Assembly: GCF_016654115.1 (NCBI RefSeq)
Contig: NZ_JAEQAZ010000032.1
Coordinates: 1-61,798, forward strand
Direction: 5' to 3'
Length of the DNA: 61,798 nucleotides
Source of the DNA: Streptomyces sp. MBT53
GTDB lineage: Bacteria; Actinomycetota; Actinomycetes; Streptomycetales; Streptomycetaceae
The notes under the pieces were generated by a model. That model had not been told where the DNA came from, ran no database searches, and saw only the letters and a list, made by a program, of their open reading frames with translations. This document shows, piece after piece, positions 1 through 7,104 of this stretch (position 1 is its first letter; each line of letters starts with the position of its first letter). The position numbers and the translations under genes are program-made.

Positions 1-18
1 GTGGGGGGCAGGGGACAA

Positions 19-627
19 TCAGTGGGTGGAGAAGCGTGCGTCGACTTCGTCGGCGGTGGCTTGGCCGTAGGCCAGCGGGGTGACGGAGTCGCCGTCGACG
101 GCCAGCAGCGTGGGGAACCCGGTGACGCCGAGCTGGACGGCGCGGCGGAAGTCGGCGTGGGCCGCGGCCTGTGCCCCGGGTGCTTCGAAGGCGGCGACGA
201 CGGCATCCGGGTCGAGCCCGGCGGCCTGGGCGACCGTCCGGTAGGTCATCGCTTCGGACAGGCTGTGTCCGTCGACGTAGAAGGCGGTCTGGAGGGCCGC
301 GGCCAGCTCCGCCGCGCGGTCGGGGGCGGTCTGGCGCAGGGCGGCGACACCGCGGGCGGCGGCCTCGGAGTCCATCACGAAGGAGCCGTCGGCGATCAGC
401 CGGTCGTAGCCCTCGCCGAACTCGGCGCCGGTCAGCTCGGCGATCTTGGCGTTCGCGCCCTGGACGTAGCCGAACTCGCGGATCGGTACCCGGCGCGACC
501 CGGTGAACAGGCCACCGGAGACGACCTCGACCGGCAGTTCGGGATGGCGGGCGGCGACCTCGCTCAGCGTTCCGGAGAATCCGTGCGACCAGCCGCAGTA
601 GGCGTCGAAGACGTAGACGAGCTTCAT
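19..627 (-). CDS. DsbA-family thioredoxin-fold protein with monothiol CGWS site
   Basis: Predicted cytoplasmic protein of about 202 aa with a DsbA/FrnE-like thioredoxin fold and no signal peptide. It opens with the beta-strand MKLVYVFDAYCGWSHG; the active-site tetrad is C11-G-W-S14, so the second cysteine of the usual CxxC is serine. Late in the protein comes the conserved cis-proline segment GVTGFPTLL. The ATG at 627 is chosen because GAGGT lies about 6 nt upstream; a frame extension to 669 would add 14 residues without family similarity. It lies downstream of the MarR gene on the same strand, with a palindromic operator between them. Monothiol members usually act in glutathione/mycothiol-type isomerase or S-transfer chemistry rather than as dithiol oxidases. 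That role, and control by the MarR protein, are inference. Confidence 0.85.
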   Translation of the reverse strand: MKLVYVFDAYCGWSHGFSGTLSEVAARHPELPVEVVSGGLFTGSRRVPIREFGYVQGANAKIAELTGAEFGEGYDRLIADGSFVMDSEAAARGVAALRQTAPDRAAELAAALQTAFYVDGHSLSEAMTYRTVAQAAGLDPDAVVAAFEAPGAQAAAHADFRRAVQLGVTGFPTLLAVDGDSVTPLAYGQATADEVDARFSTH

Positions 628-685
628 GGATGACCTCGAAGGCGTGTCCTGCCCACCCGGTGTGGGCATTCGTCTGACGAAACAG

Positions 686-703
686 TAACTGACTAGTCAG
701 GTA
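686..703. promoter_or_regulatory. MarR-type palindromic operator
   Basis: The perfect 12-bp palindrome CTGACTAGTCAG (689-700) is flanked by TA-N and N-TA, giving an 18-bp imperfect dyad. It sits about 60 bp upstream of the DsbA-like start and downstream of the MarR stop. Size, symmetry and position fit a MarR dimer site acting on the DsbA-like gene. Binding is inferred. Confidence 0.6.
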
Positions 704-760
704 TTTCCTGGTGGGTGTGAGGTGGGACACACGGGTGGAGCTGTGGTCATTACATCGGGG

Positions 761-808
761 CGGTCGCCCGCCCGCAGGTCAGGGCGGTCGCCGGTCCGCA
801 GGTCAGGG
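761..808. repeat. 24-bp tandem duplication at the MarR 3' end
   Basis: Two adjacent 24-bp units (761-784 and 785-808) match at 22 of 24 positions; each contains CCGCAGGTCAGGG. The second unit covers the last codons and the stop of the MarR gene, so the first is a duplicated copy of that gene end lying in the spacer. Confidence 0.8.
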
Positions 809-1297
809 CAGCCGGGGCAGCACGTCCCGGGCGGTGTGGCTGAGGATGCGGAGGTCCTCCGCGAACCGCTCGCGGTCCTCGGCGGGGAGCGGCGCCACGA
901 AGTACCGCTTGATGTTCGCCACGTGCACCCGAGACGCGTGCACCACCGTCTCCTCACCCAGCGGAGTGAGCCGCACCAGCTTCGCGCGCCGGTCCTCGGG
1001 GGAGTCGGTGCGCGCCACGAGTCCCGCCGCCACCATCCGGTCCACCAGTCGGGTGGCGCCGCCCGTGGTCAGGACCTGTTCCTGGGCGATGGCCCGCATC
1101 GACATGCCCGGTGCGCCCGCCCGTCCGAGAATCAGCAGCACCTCGAACATGAGATGACTGATCCCGCACTCCTCCTCCAGGGCCCGCCCGAGGATGTACT
1201 CCAGCCGGTTCGCCGCCCCCTGGAGCCGCCCGAACGCGAGGATCAGTTCGTGGTCGGCGGCCGCCTTCGCCGTACCGATGCCCGCCTGCTCACTCAC
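803..1297 (-). CDS. MarR-family transcriptional regulator
   Basis: A 164-aa winged-helix repressor of ordinary MarR length. The order is an N-terminal dimer helix, a recognition region with MSMRAIAQEQVLTTGGATR, then the wing with the classic DSPEDRRAKLVRLTPLGEE, and a C-terminal dimerisation helix ending in VLPRLP. The GTG at 1297 is preferred: the frame stays open upstream to 1516 but that part is Arg/Pro-rich and resembles nothing, while a GAGG-like ribosome site lies just before 1297. The gene lies directly upstream of the DsbA-like thiol protein on the same strand. Thiol-stress MarR proteins often carry redox cysteines; this one has only a single Cys (EEECGISH), so simple ligand control is as likely as redox sensing. 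Its target is inferred from the dyad at 686-703. Confidence 0.88.
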   Translation of the reverse strand: MSEQAGIGTAKAAADHELILAFGRLQGAANRLEYILGRALEEECGISHLMFEVLLILGRAGAPGMSMRAIAQEQVLTTGGATRLVDRMVAAGLVARTDSPEDRRAKLVRLTPLGEETVVHASRVHVANIKRYFVAPLPAEDRERFAEDLRILSHTARDVLPRLP

Positions 1298-1415
1298 GGC
1301 CTCGCCGCCCCTTCTGCCGTCCCGGGTATCACCGTACCGATCATGCCCGGGACGGCGGGGTGTCAGGTCCGGCGGGCGCGGTCGCGGGGCACCGACCGGC
1401 GTGCCCACCCCAGGG

Positions 1416-2546
1416 CTACACCCCTGGGTGCAGTCCCAGCCAGCCGGGCGTCGGGTCGCCCTTGACCTCGCCGAAGTACAGGGCGAAGGTCTGCTTCCAG
1501 CGTTCGACCGCGGCACGGTCGGCCATGAAGCGGGGGAAACCGTCCACGTGGGCGTTCGGGTACTCCCAGATCGGCTTCAGTCCGGCCGGGGGAGTGACGT
1601 CGGTGCGGACGGACCAGCCGTTGAACGACCCGTTCTGCATCTCGGTCGACAGCTGCCAGTTGAGGAAGAGCTTGGCGGCCGTGGAGTTCTTGGCCTGCGC
1701 GAGGATCGCGGTGCGCTGTCCCCAGGCCATGAAGGGGTGCCCGGCGCCGATGGCGAACGTCACGGGAGAAGTGCTGACGGCGGACCCCGCCGTGCCGACG
1801 CCGATCGTCTTCTCGCCGCCGAAGACGGCGTCGCCCGGGGAGTTGCTGCCCCGCCCGAACTGCACGTCCTGTGTGGCGAGTTGGGCCACCCAGTCCCAGC
1901 CGTACGTGCGGGCGTACAACGAGTAGAGGTAGAGGACCGCGTCGTCGTCGTGCGGGTAGGCGGAGGCGATCCTGCCCTTCCACTTCGGGTCGACCAGGTC
2001 GCGCGGGGTGAGCGGCGTCGTCCCGCCGACCGTCGCCGTGTCGTACAGGAAGCTGAAGGCGATCGCCCCGGTGGCCACCCACGCGCCCTGCGGATCCTTG
2101 AACGCGTCGTGGACCTTGGAGAACCCGGCGGGCTTGTAGTGCAGCAGGCGGCCCTGCTGCTTCCAGCGGTCGAAGTCCTGGAGGGTCTGGAACTGGACGA
2201 CGTCCGGGACGAGGGTGTCGGTGGCGAACTGGTTGTCGACGCGGACGTCGTGGTACTTGCTGTAGTCCACGATCAGCGTCAGGTCGATCTCCGGGAACCG
2301 GGCCTTGAAGGCCGCTTTGGTGCCGTCCTGCTGGGTGGGGGTGTCGCCGCCGGCGTAGACGACGAGCCTGCCGCCCTCCGTGAGCGCGGCCCGGTAGAGC
2401 TCGTCGAGCGTCCGCGTCTCCTCGCGCCCGCCCGTGCCGCGGAATCCCGCCGGGGCGGCCGCGGCCGGAGTCGTCGTGGCGCCGAGCGCGCCGACGCCGA
2501 GTGCGGCGCCGGTGGCGAGGACATGTCGTCTGCTGAAGGTGGACAT
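1416..2546 (-). CDS. Tat-exported extracellular solute-binding protein
   Basis: A 376-aa type 2 periplasmic-binding-fold protein. The N terminus is a Tat signal, SRRHVLATGAALGVGALGA followed by an AAAAPAG cleavage region. The body has binding-protein features such as RLVVYAGGDTP, LVPDVVQFQTLQDFDRWKQQ and a two-lobe length, resembling the iron/thiamine/polyamine-type binding proteins (COG1840-like) more than maltose-type ones. ATG 2546 is chosen because the Tat motif follows immediately and GAGAGG lies upstream. No permease or ATPase gene adjoins it, so it is an orphan or shares a transporter. A LacI-type operator essentially identical to that of the sugar ABC operon overlaps its promoter, suggesting co-expression with rhamnoside uptake. 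Ligand unknown. Confidence 0.85.
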   Translation of the reverse strand: MSTFSRRHVLATGAALGVGALGATTTPAAAAPAGFRGTGGREETRTLDELYRAALTEGGRLVVYAGGDTPTQQDGTKAAFKARFPEIDLTLIVDYSKYHDVRVDNQFATDTLVPDVVQFQTLQDFDRWKQQGRLLHYKPAGFSKVHDAFKDPQGAWVATGAIAFSFLYDTATVGGTTPLTPRDLVDPKWKGRIASAYPHDDDAVLYLYSLYARTYGWDWVAQLATQDVQFGRGSNSPGDAVFGGEKTIGVGTAGSAVSTSPVTFAIGAGHPFMAWGQRTAILAQAKNSTAAKLFLNWQLSTEMQNGSFNGWSVRTDVTPPAGLKPIWEYPNAHVDGFPRFMADRAAVERWKQTFALYFGEVKGDPTPGWLGLHPGV

Positions 2547-2643
2547 GGTGGGGTGCCTCTCTGGTGGGGGGTGTCGTACAGAGGTCCGGCGGTGGAGCAG
2601 GGCAGCGCCATCGGGGCCCTCTCGCCATGTGTCTCCCGGACGA

Positions 2644-2679
2644 TGGGCAACGTTACCCAATGCTTGAACTTGCAAGCAA
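2644..2679 (-). promoter_or_regulatory. Promoter of the orphan binding protein with overlapping LacI operator
   Basis: Read on the minus strand, TTGCTT (2674-2679), an 18-bp spacer and TAACGT (2650-2655) form a plausible promoter. The -10 lies inside the 16-bp dyad TGGGCAACGTTACCCA (2644-2659), which differs at only one base from the operator at 3925-3940. A second dyad, TGCTTG-N6-CAAGCA (2661-2678), fills the spacer. Repressor binding would block polymerase directly. Confidence 0.55.
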
Positions 2680-2720
2680 CTGGTGGGTTGGAGGTCCCAC
2701 GGGCCCCGGGGCCAGGGTTC

Positions 2721-3758
2721 TCAGTCCGACGGCCGCGTCGTGCTCCGGCGCGGCACGAGCGTGGGGGAGAGGGTGACCTGGGCCGAACGCCGGCCACGGT
2801 CGGCGATCCGTTCCAGGAGGAGGCGTACGGCGTTCTCGCCCATCTCGCGGCCGCCCTGGTCGACGCTGGTGAGCGAGATCGGGCCGAACGCGGCGAACGT
2901 GGTGTTGTCGTATCCGGCCACCGAGAGGTCGCCGGGAACGGACAGCCCGGCCTCGGCGACCGCTTCGAGCACGCCCATGGCGACGATGTCCGCTCCGGCG
3001 AAGACCGCCGTGGGCCGGACGGGCCGGGCCAGCAGCTCCTTCGTGCCCCGGTGGCCGCCTTCCTGGGTGTAGCTGGTGGAGACGACGTCGATCCACTCCT
3101 CCAGCCCGTGCTTCCGCATGGCCAGCCGATAACCGTCGGCGCGACGGGCGTTGGGCATCTCCGTGAGGCGTGTCGGGTCGGTCTCGTGATGTTCGATGTG
3201 GGCGATCCGGCGATGTCCCAGGGCGGCCAGGTGGCCGACGACCAGGGCGGCGCCCTCGACGTCGTCGTCGACCACGGTGTCGTACGCGGGCGACGACCCG
3301 TGGCGGCCGATGACGACGGTCGGCACCGCGGTGCCGACGCGCTCCAGGTGGGCGCGTGACGACACGGGCGCGACCAGGATGATGCCGTCCATGCCCCGGT
3401 CGATCATCGCCTCGGTGACGCGGGCCTCCTCCTTCTCCCCGTTGCAGCCCGGGCCCAGGAGCACCTGGTACTCGGTGTCCGCCAGAGAGGTGGTGACGCC
3501 GTCGAGGATCTCGGGGAAGAAGGGGTTGCGGATGTCGGGCAGCATCACGCCGACGGTGTACGTCTGCCCGCGCAGGCTCCTGGCGCCGGCGCTCGGCCGG
3601 TAGCCCAGCTCGTCGATCGCGCGACGCACCTTGGCGCGCATCGCCGGGCTGGCGCCGTACGCGTTGCGCAGCACCTTGGACACAGCGGTGGTGGACACGT
3701 TCGCGTGACGGGCGACGTCGACGATGGTGACGCGTCGAGGCCGGGCCTGCGGCTCCAT
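2721..3758 (-). CDS. LacI-family transcriptional repressor
   Basis: A 345-aa LacI/GalR regulator of normal length. Residues about 8-31 form the helix-turn-helix (VTIVDVARHANVSTTAVSKV), followed by the hinge helix (RPSAGARSLRG) and a periplasmic-binding-like effector domain beginning YTVGVMLPDIRNPFF. The late segment VPGDLSVAGYDNTTFAAF is typical of the family. The ATG at 3758 has AAGGA about 7 nt upstream; the open frame continues much further upstream only as antisense to the permease genes. It is divergent from the sugar ABC operon and upstream of the orphan binding protein. Operators of one type occur at 2644-2659 and 3925-3940, with a perfect AAACGTTT-centred dyad at 4017-4030 and a weaker match (3776-3791) just before its own start. 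It therefore probably represses the whole rhamnoside locus and itself. The effector is presumably a rhamnoside-derived sugar (inference). Confidence 0.9.
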   Translation of the reverse strand: MEPQARPRRVTIVDVARHANVSTTAVSKVLRNAYGASPAMRAKVRRAIDELGYRPSAGARSLRGQTYTVGVMLPDIRNPFFPEILDGVTTSLADTEYQVLLGPGCNGEKEEARVTEAMIDRGMDGIILVAPVSSRAHLERVGTAVPTVVIGRHGSSPAYDTVVDDDVEGAALVVGHLAALGHRRIAHIEHHETDPTRLTEMPNARRADGYRLAMRKHGLEEWIDVVSTSYTQEGGHRGTKELLARPVRPTAVFAGADIVAMGVLEAVAEAGLSVPGDLSVAGYDNTTFAAFGPISLTSVDQGGREMGENAVRLLLERIADRGRRSAQVTLSPTLVPRRSTTRPSD

Positions 3759-3775
3759 CCGGTTCCTTGTCCCTT

Positions 3776-3791
3776 CGGGAAACGTTGTCGG
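3776..3791. promoter_or_regulatory. Weak LacI-type half-conserved operator, possible autoregulation
   Basis: CGGGAAACGTTGTCGG matches the 3925-3940 operator at 10 of 16 positions, with the AACGTT core kept and the right arm degenerate. It lies about 18 bp upstream of the LacI start. Confidence 0.35.
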
Positions 3792-3882
3792 TGAGTGTAG
3801 GACGGAATGCGTGATTCGGCGGGGCCGTCGCAGACGCCGAGCCGTGCCGCCGTCGTAACGATCGCGCAGCCTGCGCGGCATC

Positions 3883-3911
3883 TTGACGTCACGCGGGACG
3901 CTCTCTAGGGT
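3883..3911 (+). promoter_or_regulatory. Promoter of the sugar ABC operon
   Basis: TTGACG (3883-3888), a 17-bp spacer and TAGGGT (3906-3911) form a good vegetative-type promoter. Transcription would start near 3918, just ahead of the operator at 3925-3940. Confidence 0.6.
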
Positions 3912-3924
3912 CTGGCAACATCTT

Positions 3925-3940
3925 TGGGGAACGTTACCCA
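3925..3940. promoter_or_regulatory. LacI operator O1 of the sugar ABC operon
   Basis: TGGGGAACGTTACCCA is a 16-bp dyad with one mismatch between its arms, immediately downstream of the predicted start point. The operator before the orphan binding protein (2644-2659) is the same apart from one base. Confidence 0.7.
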
Positions 3941-4016
3941 CATCACCCACGACGACGACCGGTCGGCACCCCCGCACAACAGCCCGAAGTGCCGGAGCCT
4001 CGATTCGACGCCCAGT

Positions 4017-4030
4017 TTGAAACGTTTCAA
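4017..4030. promoter_or_regulatory. Second LacI/GalR-type operator in the leader
   Basis: TTGAAACGTTTCAA is a perfect 14-bp palindrome in the untranslated leader, 3 bp before the AGGAGGT ribosome site. Its centre is 91 bp from the centre of the 3925-3940 operator, a spacing that would allow a loop or cooperative roadblock. Confidence 0.65.
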
Positions 4031-4046
4031 GGAAGGAGGTCCGACG

Positions 4047-4934
4047 GTGCCGAAGGTACGGCGAGCCCGAACCACCCCGCCCTGGTGGTTCGCGCTGCCC
4101 GCGATGCTGCTGTTCGCCTTCGTGGTCCTGGTGCCGAGTGCCCGCGGTGTGTACTACGCGTTCACCGACTGGGACGGTCTCGATCCCGACTTCTCCTTCG
4201 TCGGCCTGGACAACTTCTCCGAGATGTTCCGCGATGCCGATGCGGTGCAGGCCATCTGGCACACGTTGCTGATCGCCGTGGCGATCACGGTCGTGCAGAA
4301 CGCGCTGGGTCTGTTGCTGGCGCTGGGGGTCAACTCGGCCATCAAGTCCCGGAACGTGCTCCGGGTGTTCCTGTTCGCCCCGGCCGTGATCACCCCGATC
4401 GTCACCGCCTACCTCTGGCGCAACCTGCTCGGCCCGGACGGCGCGGTCAACAGCCTGCTCGGCGCCGCGGGGTTGAGCGGCTGGAAGCAGGACTGGCTGG
4501 GCAGTCCGCGGGTCGCCCTGTGGTCGGTGATCGGCGTGATCGTCTGGCAGTACGCGGGCTACTCGATGGTCATCTTCCTGGCCGGACTCCAGTCCGTCCC
4601 CAAGGAGATCCACGAGGCGGCCGCGATCGACGGCGCGGGCCCGGTGCGCCGCTTCTGGTCGGTCACACGGCCCCTGCTGGCCCCGGCCCTCACCATCAAC
4701 CTGATGCTGTCGATCATCGGCGGCATCAAACTCTTCGACCAGGTCTACGCGTTGACCGGCGGCGGCCCCGGCCACGCCACCGACACGCTCTCGACGCTGA
4801 TCTACAAAGACGCCTTCACCCTCGGCGAGTTCGGCTACAGCATCGCGCTCGCGGTCGTCCTCACGATCATCGTGGCGGTCGTCTCGACCGGCCAGTACCT
4901 CGTGCTGTCCCGCAACGAGAGGGCCACGTCGTGA
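4047..4934 (+). CDS. ABC sugar transporter permease (MalF-like)
   Basis: A 295-aa inner-membrane permease with about six transmembrane segments, the first being WWFALPAMLLFAFVVLVP. The cytoplasmic ATPase-coupling loop is EIHEAAAIDGAGPVRRFWSV, the EAA motif of carbohydrate permeases. The GTG at 4047 is chosen over an upstream in-frame ATG (3924) because a near-perfect AGGAGGT sits at 4034-4040, and because 3924 would overlap the operator. It is the first gene of the ABC operon and overlaps the next gene by 4 bp (GTGA). No ATPase gene is present, which is normal for streptomycete sugar importers that share the MsiK ATPase. Confidence 0.93.
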   Translation: MPKVRRARTTPPWWFALPAMLLFAFVVLVPSARGVYYAFTDWDGLDPDFSFVGLDNFSEMFRDADAVQAIWHTLLIAVAITVVQNALGLLLALGVNSAIKSRNVLRVFLFAPAVITPIVTAYLWRNLLGPDGAVNSLLGAAGLSGWKQDWLGSPRVALWSVIGVIVWQYAGYSMVIFLAGLQSVPKEIHEAAAIDGAGPVRRFWSVTRPLLAPALTINLMLSIIGGIKLFDQVYALTGGGPGHATDTLSTLIYKDAFTLGEFGYSIALAVVLTIIVAVVSTGQYLVLSRNERATS

Positions 4935-5752
4935 ACCGCTACCGCCGTCGCACCTTCGCTCTGGAACTGTCGATGATCGCCATCGCCCTGGTGGTCGGCT
5001 TCCCGGTGTACGTCCTGGTCAACCTGGCCGTGCGGCCCGCCTCGGACACTGCGTCGCCGATCAGTCCGACCACCTCGCCGACCCTGCACAACTTCACCCA
5101 GGCCTGGCAACAGGGCGCCCTCGGTGGCGCGTTGGGCAACAGCGTGCTGGTGACGGTGTGCAGCGTCGTCGTCGTGCTGGCCGTCTCGTCCCTGGCGGCG
5201 TACCCGCTGGCCCGTGTCACGGCGCGCTGGTCCCGGGGCACGTTCCTGGCCTTCCTCCTGGGGCTGGTGCTGCCCTTCCAACTCGCGTCGCTGCCGCTCT
5301 ACCAGACCATGCGCGACCTGGGCCTGCTCGGCACCCCGTGGGCCCTGGTCCTCTTCTACTCCGGCCTCCAGGTCCCGTTCACCGTCTTCCTCTACGTCGG
5401 CTTCCTGCGCGCCCTGCCCCGCGACTTCGAGGACGCCGCCCTGATCGACGGCTGCACCCCGCTGCAGGGCTTCCGCCACGTCGTCCTGCCGATGCTCAAG
5501 CCGATCACGGTGACCGCCCTGGTGCTCAACGCGGTCGCTGTCTGGAACGACTTCTTCACTCCGCTGCTGTACCTCAGCGGCAGCGCCCAGCAGACCATGC
5601 CGGTCGCGATCGCCGGGTTCGTCGGTCAGTACGTCACCGACTGGAACCTCATCTTCGCCGCACTGGTGATCAGCATCCTGCCCGTCCTGCTCGTCTACTT
5701 CCTGCTCCAGCGCAGCATCATCAACGGCTTCGCGGGAGGGCTGCGCGGATGA
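4931..5752 (+). CDS. ABC sugar transporter permease (MalG-like)
   Basis: A 273-aa partner permease with six membrane segments. The first is ALELSMIAIALVVGFPVYVL, and the EAA-type loop is DFEDAALIDGCTPLQGFRHV. The GTG at 4931 overlaps the stop of the first permease, so translation is likely coupled. Together the two form the heterodimeric channel fed by the lipoprotein at 5808. The conserved AVWNDFFTPLLYLS near the C terminus matches MalG-type proteins. Confidence 0.93.
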   Translation: MNRYRRRTFALELSMIAIALVVGFPVYVLVNLAVRPASDTASPISPTTSPTLHNFTQAWQQGALGGALGNSVLVTVCSVVVVLAVSSLAAYPLARVTARWSRGTFLAFLLGLVLPFQLASLPLYQTMRDLGLLGTPWALVLFYSGLQVPFTVFLYVGFLRALPRDFEDAALIDGCTPLQGFRHVVLPMLKPITVTALVLNAVAVWNDFFTPLLYLSGSAQQTMPVAIAGFVGQYVTDWNLIFAALVISILPVLLVYFLLQRSIINGFAGGLRG

Positions 5753-5807
5753 CATCCGAGGTCCACCCGTCACCGATGCCCGGTGGCCCTTCCCCGAGGG
5801 GGACAAC

Positions 5808-7073
5808 ATGAAGACACGCCAACTGCCGGTCCTGATCGCCGCGTTGACGGCCGGCGCCCTGCTGGCAGCCTGTAGCGGCGGCACCAGGGCCGGGGGATCC
5901 GGCGGCGGTTCGAAGACCCTGACGCTCGCCTCGGTCGACCAGGGCTCGGTCGAGGACGTCGTGAAGGCGTTCGAGAAGGCCAACCCTGGTGTCAAGGTCC
6001 GCTACACCACCAGCGGCGCCGACCAGTACCAGCAGCAGATCCGTACCCAACTCGCCTCGGGCACCGCGCCCGACGTGATGTCGGTCTGGCCCGGCAACGG
6101 CAACCCGGGCGCCACGGTCGTGCTGGCCAAACCGGGCTACCTGCGCGACCTCTCGGGGCAGCCCTGGGCGGCAAAGATGCCGGACGCCATCAAGACCGTC
6201 GCGCAGTACAAGGGCAAGACCTACAACGCGATCTTCGGGCAGAACGGCATCGGCGCCGTCTACAACCAGCAGGCCATGGCGAAGGCCGGACTGACCCCGC
6301 CCGACACCTGGACCAGTCTGCTGGCTTTCTGCAAGGCCGCGAAGGCCAAGGGAACCCCCGCCTTCGCGCTGGGTAACCAGGACAACTGGGTGACCCAACT
6401 CGTCCTGTACGCGCTGGTCGCCACGACCGTCTACGGCCCCGACCGCGACTTCGACCAGAATATGCAGGCGGGCCGGGCCACCTTCGCCCGGTCGCAGTGG
6501 GCCACCGCGCTGGACAAGTACCTGACGATGGAGAAGACCGGCTGCTTCCAGAAGGACCCGCTGGGCACCACCTACGAGGCCAGCCAGGCCCTCGCCGCCT
6601 CCGGCAGGACCCTCGGCATCATCCAGGGCAACTGGGTGATCGCCCTCCTGAAGGGCAAGAACCCGCAGGGCACGTTCACGCTCAAGGCGCTCCCGGCCAC
6701 CGACGACCCTTCCCAGACCCTCGTCCCGGCGGCGGCGGGCGCCGGCTACGGCGTCAACGCCAAGGCGAAGAACCCCCAACTCGCCCTGAAATTCGTGAAC
6801 TTCGTGATGTCGCCCGCGGGCATGACCCTGTTCGTCAAGAAGCAGGGCGGTCTGCCCTCCCTGCCCGACACGGGCTACTCCGCGGACCCGTCGCTGGCCG
6901 AACTCTCCACGTTCATCGGGTCGGACCGCACGGTGCCGTTCATGGACCAGCGGTGGCCCAACGCCAAGGTCCAGCAGACCATGCTCAGCGGCCTCCAGGA
7001 GATCTTCAGCGGGCAGTCCACGCCCGAAAAGCTCCTCGACGAGATGGACGCCGACTACAAGGCCGGCTCCTGA
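5808..7073 (+). CDS. Sugar ABC transporter substrate-binding lipoprotein
   Basis: A 421-aa family 1 solute-binding protein anchored as a lipoprotein; the signal ends in the lipobox LLAAC with C22. The mature part contains VEDVVKAFEKANPGVKVRY, ASGTAPDVMSVWPG and late PAAAGAGYGVNAKAKNPQLA segments characteristic of MalE-type proteins. The ATG at 5808 follows a GAGGGGG ribosome site. It lies 55 bp after the second permease and 31 bp before the rhamnosidase, in the same direction. Context points to rhamnose or small rhamnosides as ligand; this is inferred from the neighbour, not from binding residues. Confidence 0.92.
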   Translation: MKTRQLPVLIAALTAGALLAACSGGTRAGGSGGGSKTLTLASVDQGSVEDVVKAFEKANPGVKVRYTTSGADQYQQQIRTQLASGTAPDVMSVWPGNGNPGATVVLAKPGYLRDLSGQPWAAKMPDAIKTVAQYKGKTYNAIFGQNGIGAVYNQQAMAKAGLTPPDTWTSLLAFCKAAKAKGTPAFALGNQDNWVTQLVLYALVATTVYGPDRDFDQNMQAGRATFARSQWATALDKYLTMEKTGCFQKDPLGTTYEASQALAASGRTLGIIQGNWVIALLKGKNPQGTFTLKALPATDDPSQTLVPAAAGAGYGVNAKAKNPQLALKFVNFVMSPAGMTLFVKKQGGLPSLPDTGYSADPSLAELSTFIGSDRTVPFMDQRWPNAKVQQTMLSGLQEIFSGQSTPEKLLDEMDADYKAGS

Positions 7074-7104
7074 CCACCCCCCCAACACCCGAAGGGATGA
7101 CGGT

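Noticed and set aside
3759..4775. Upstream extension of the LacI frame across the permease gene
   Set aside because: The family N terminus starts at 3758 with its own ribosome site; the extension is antisense coding.
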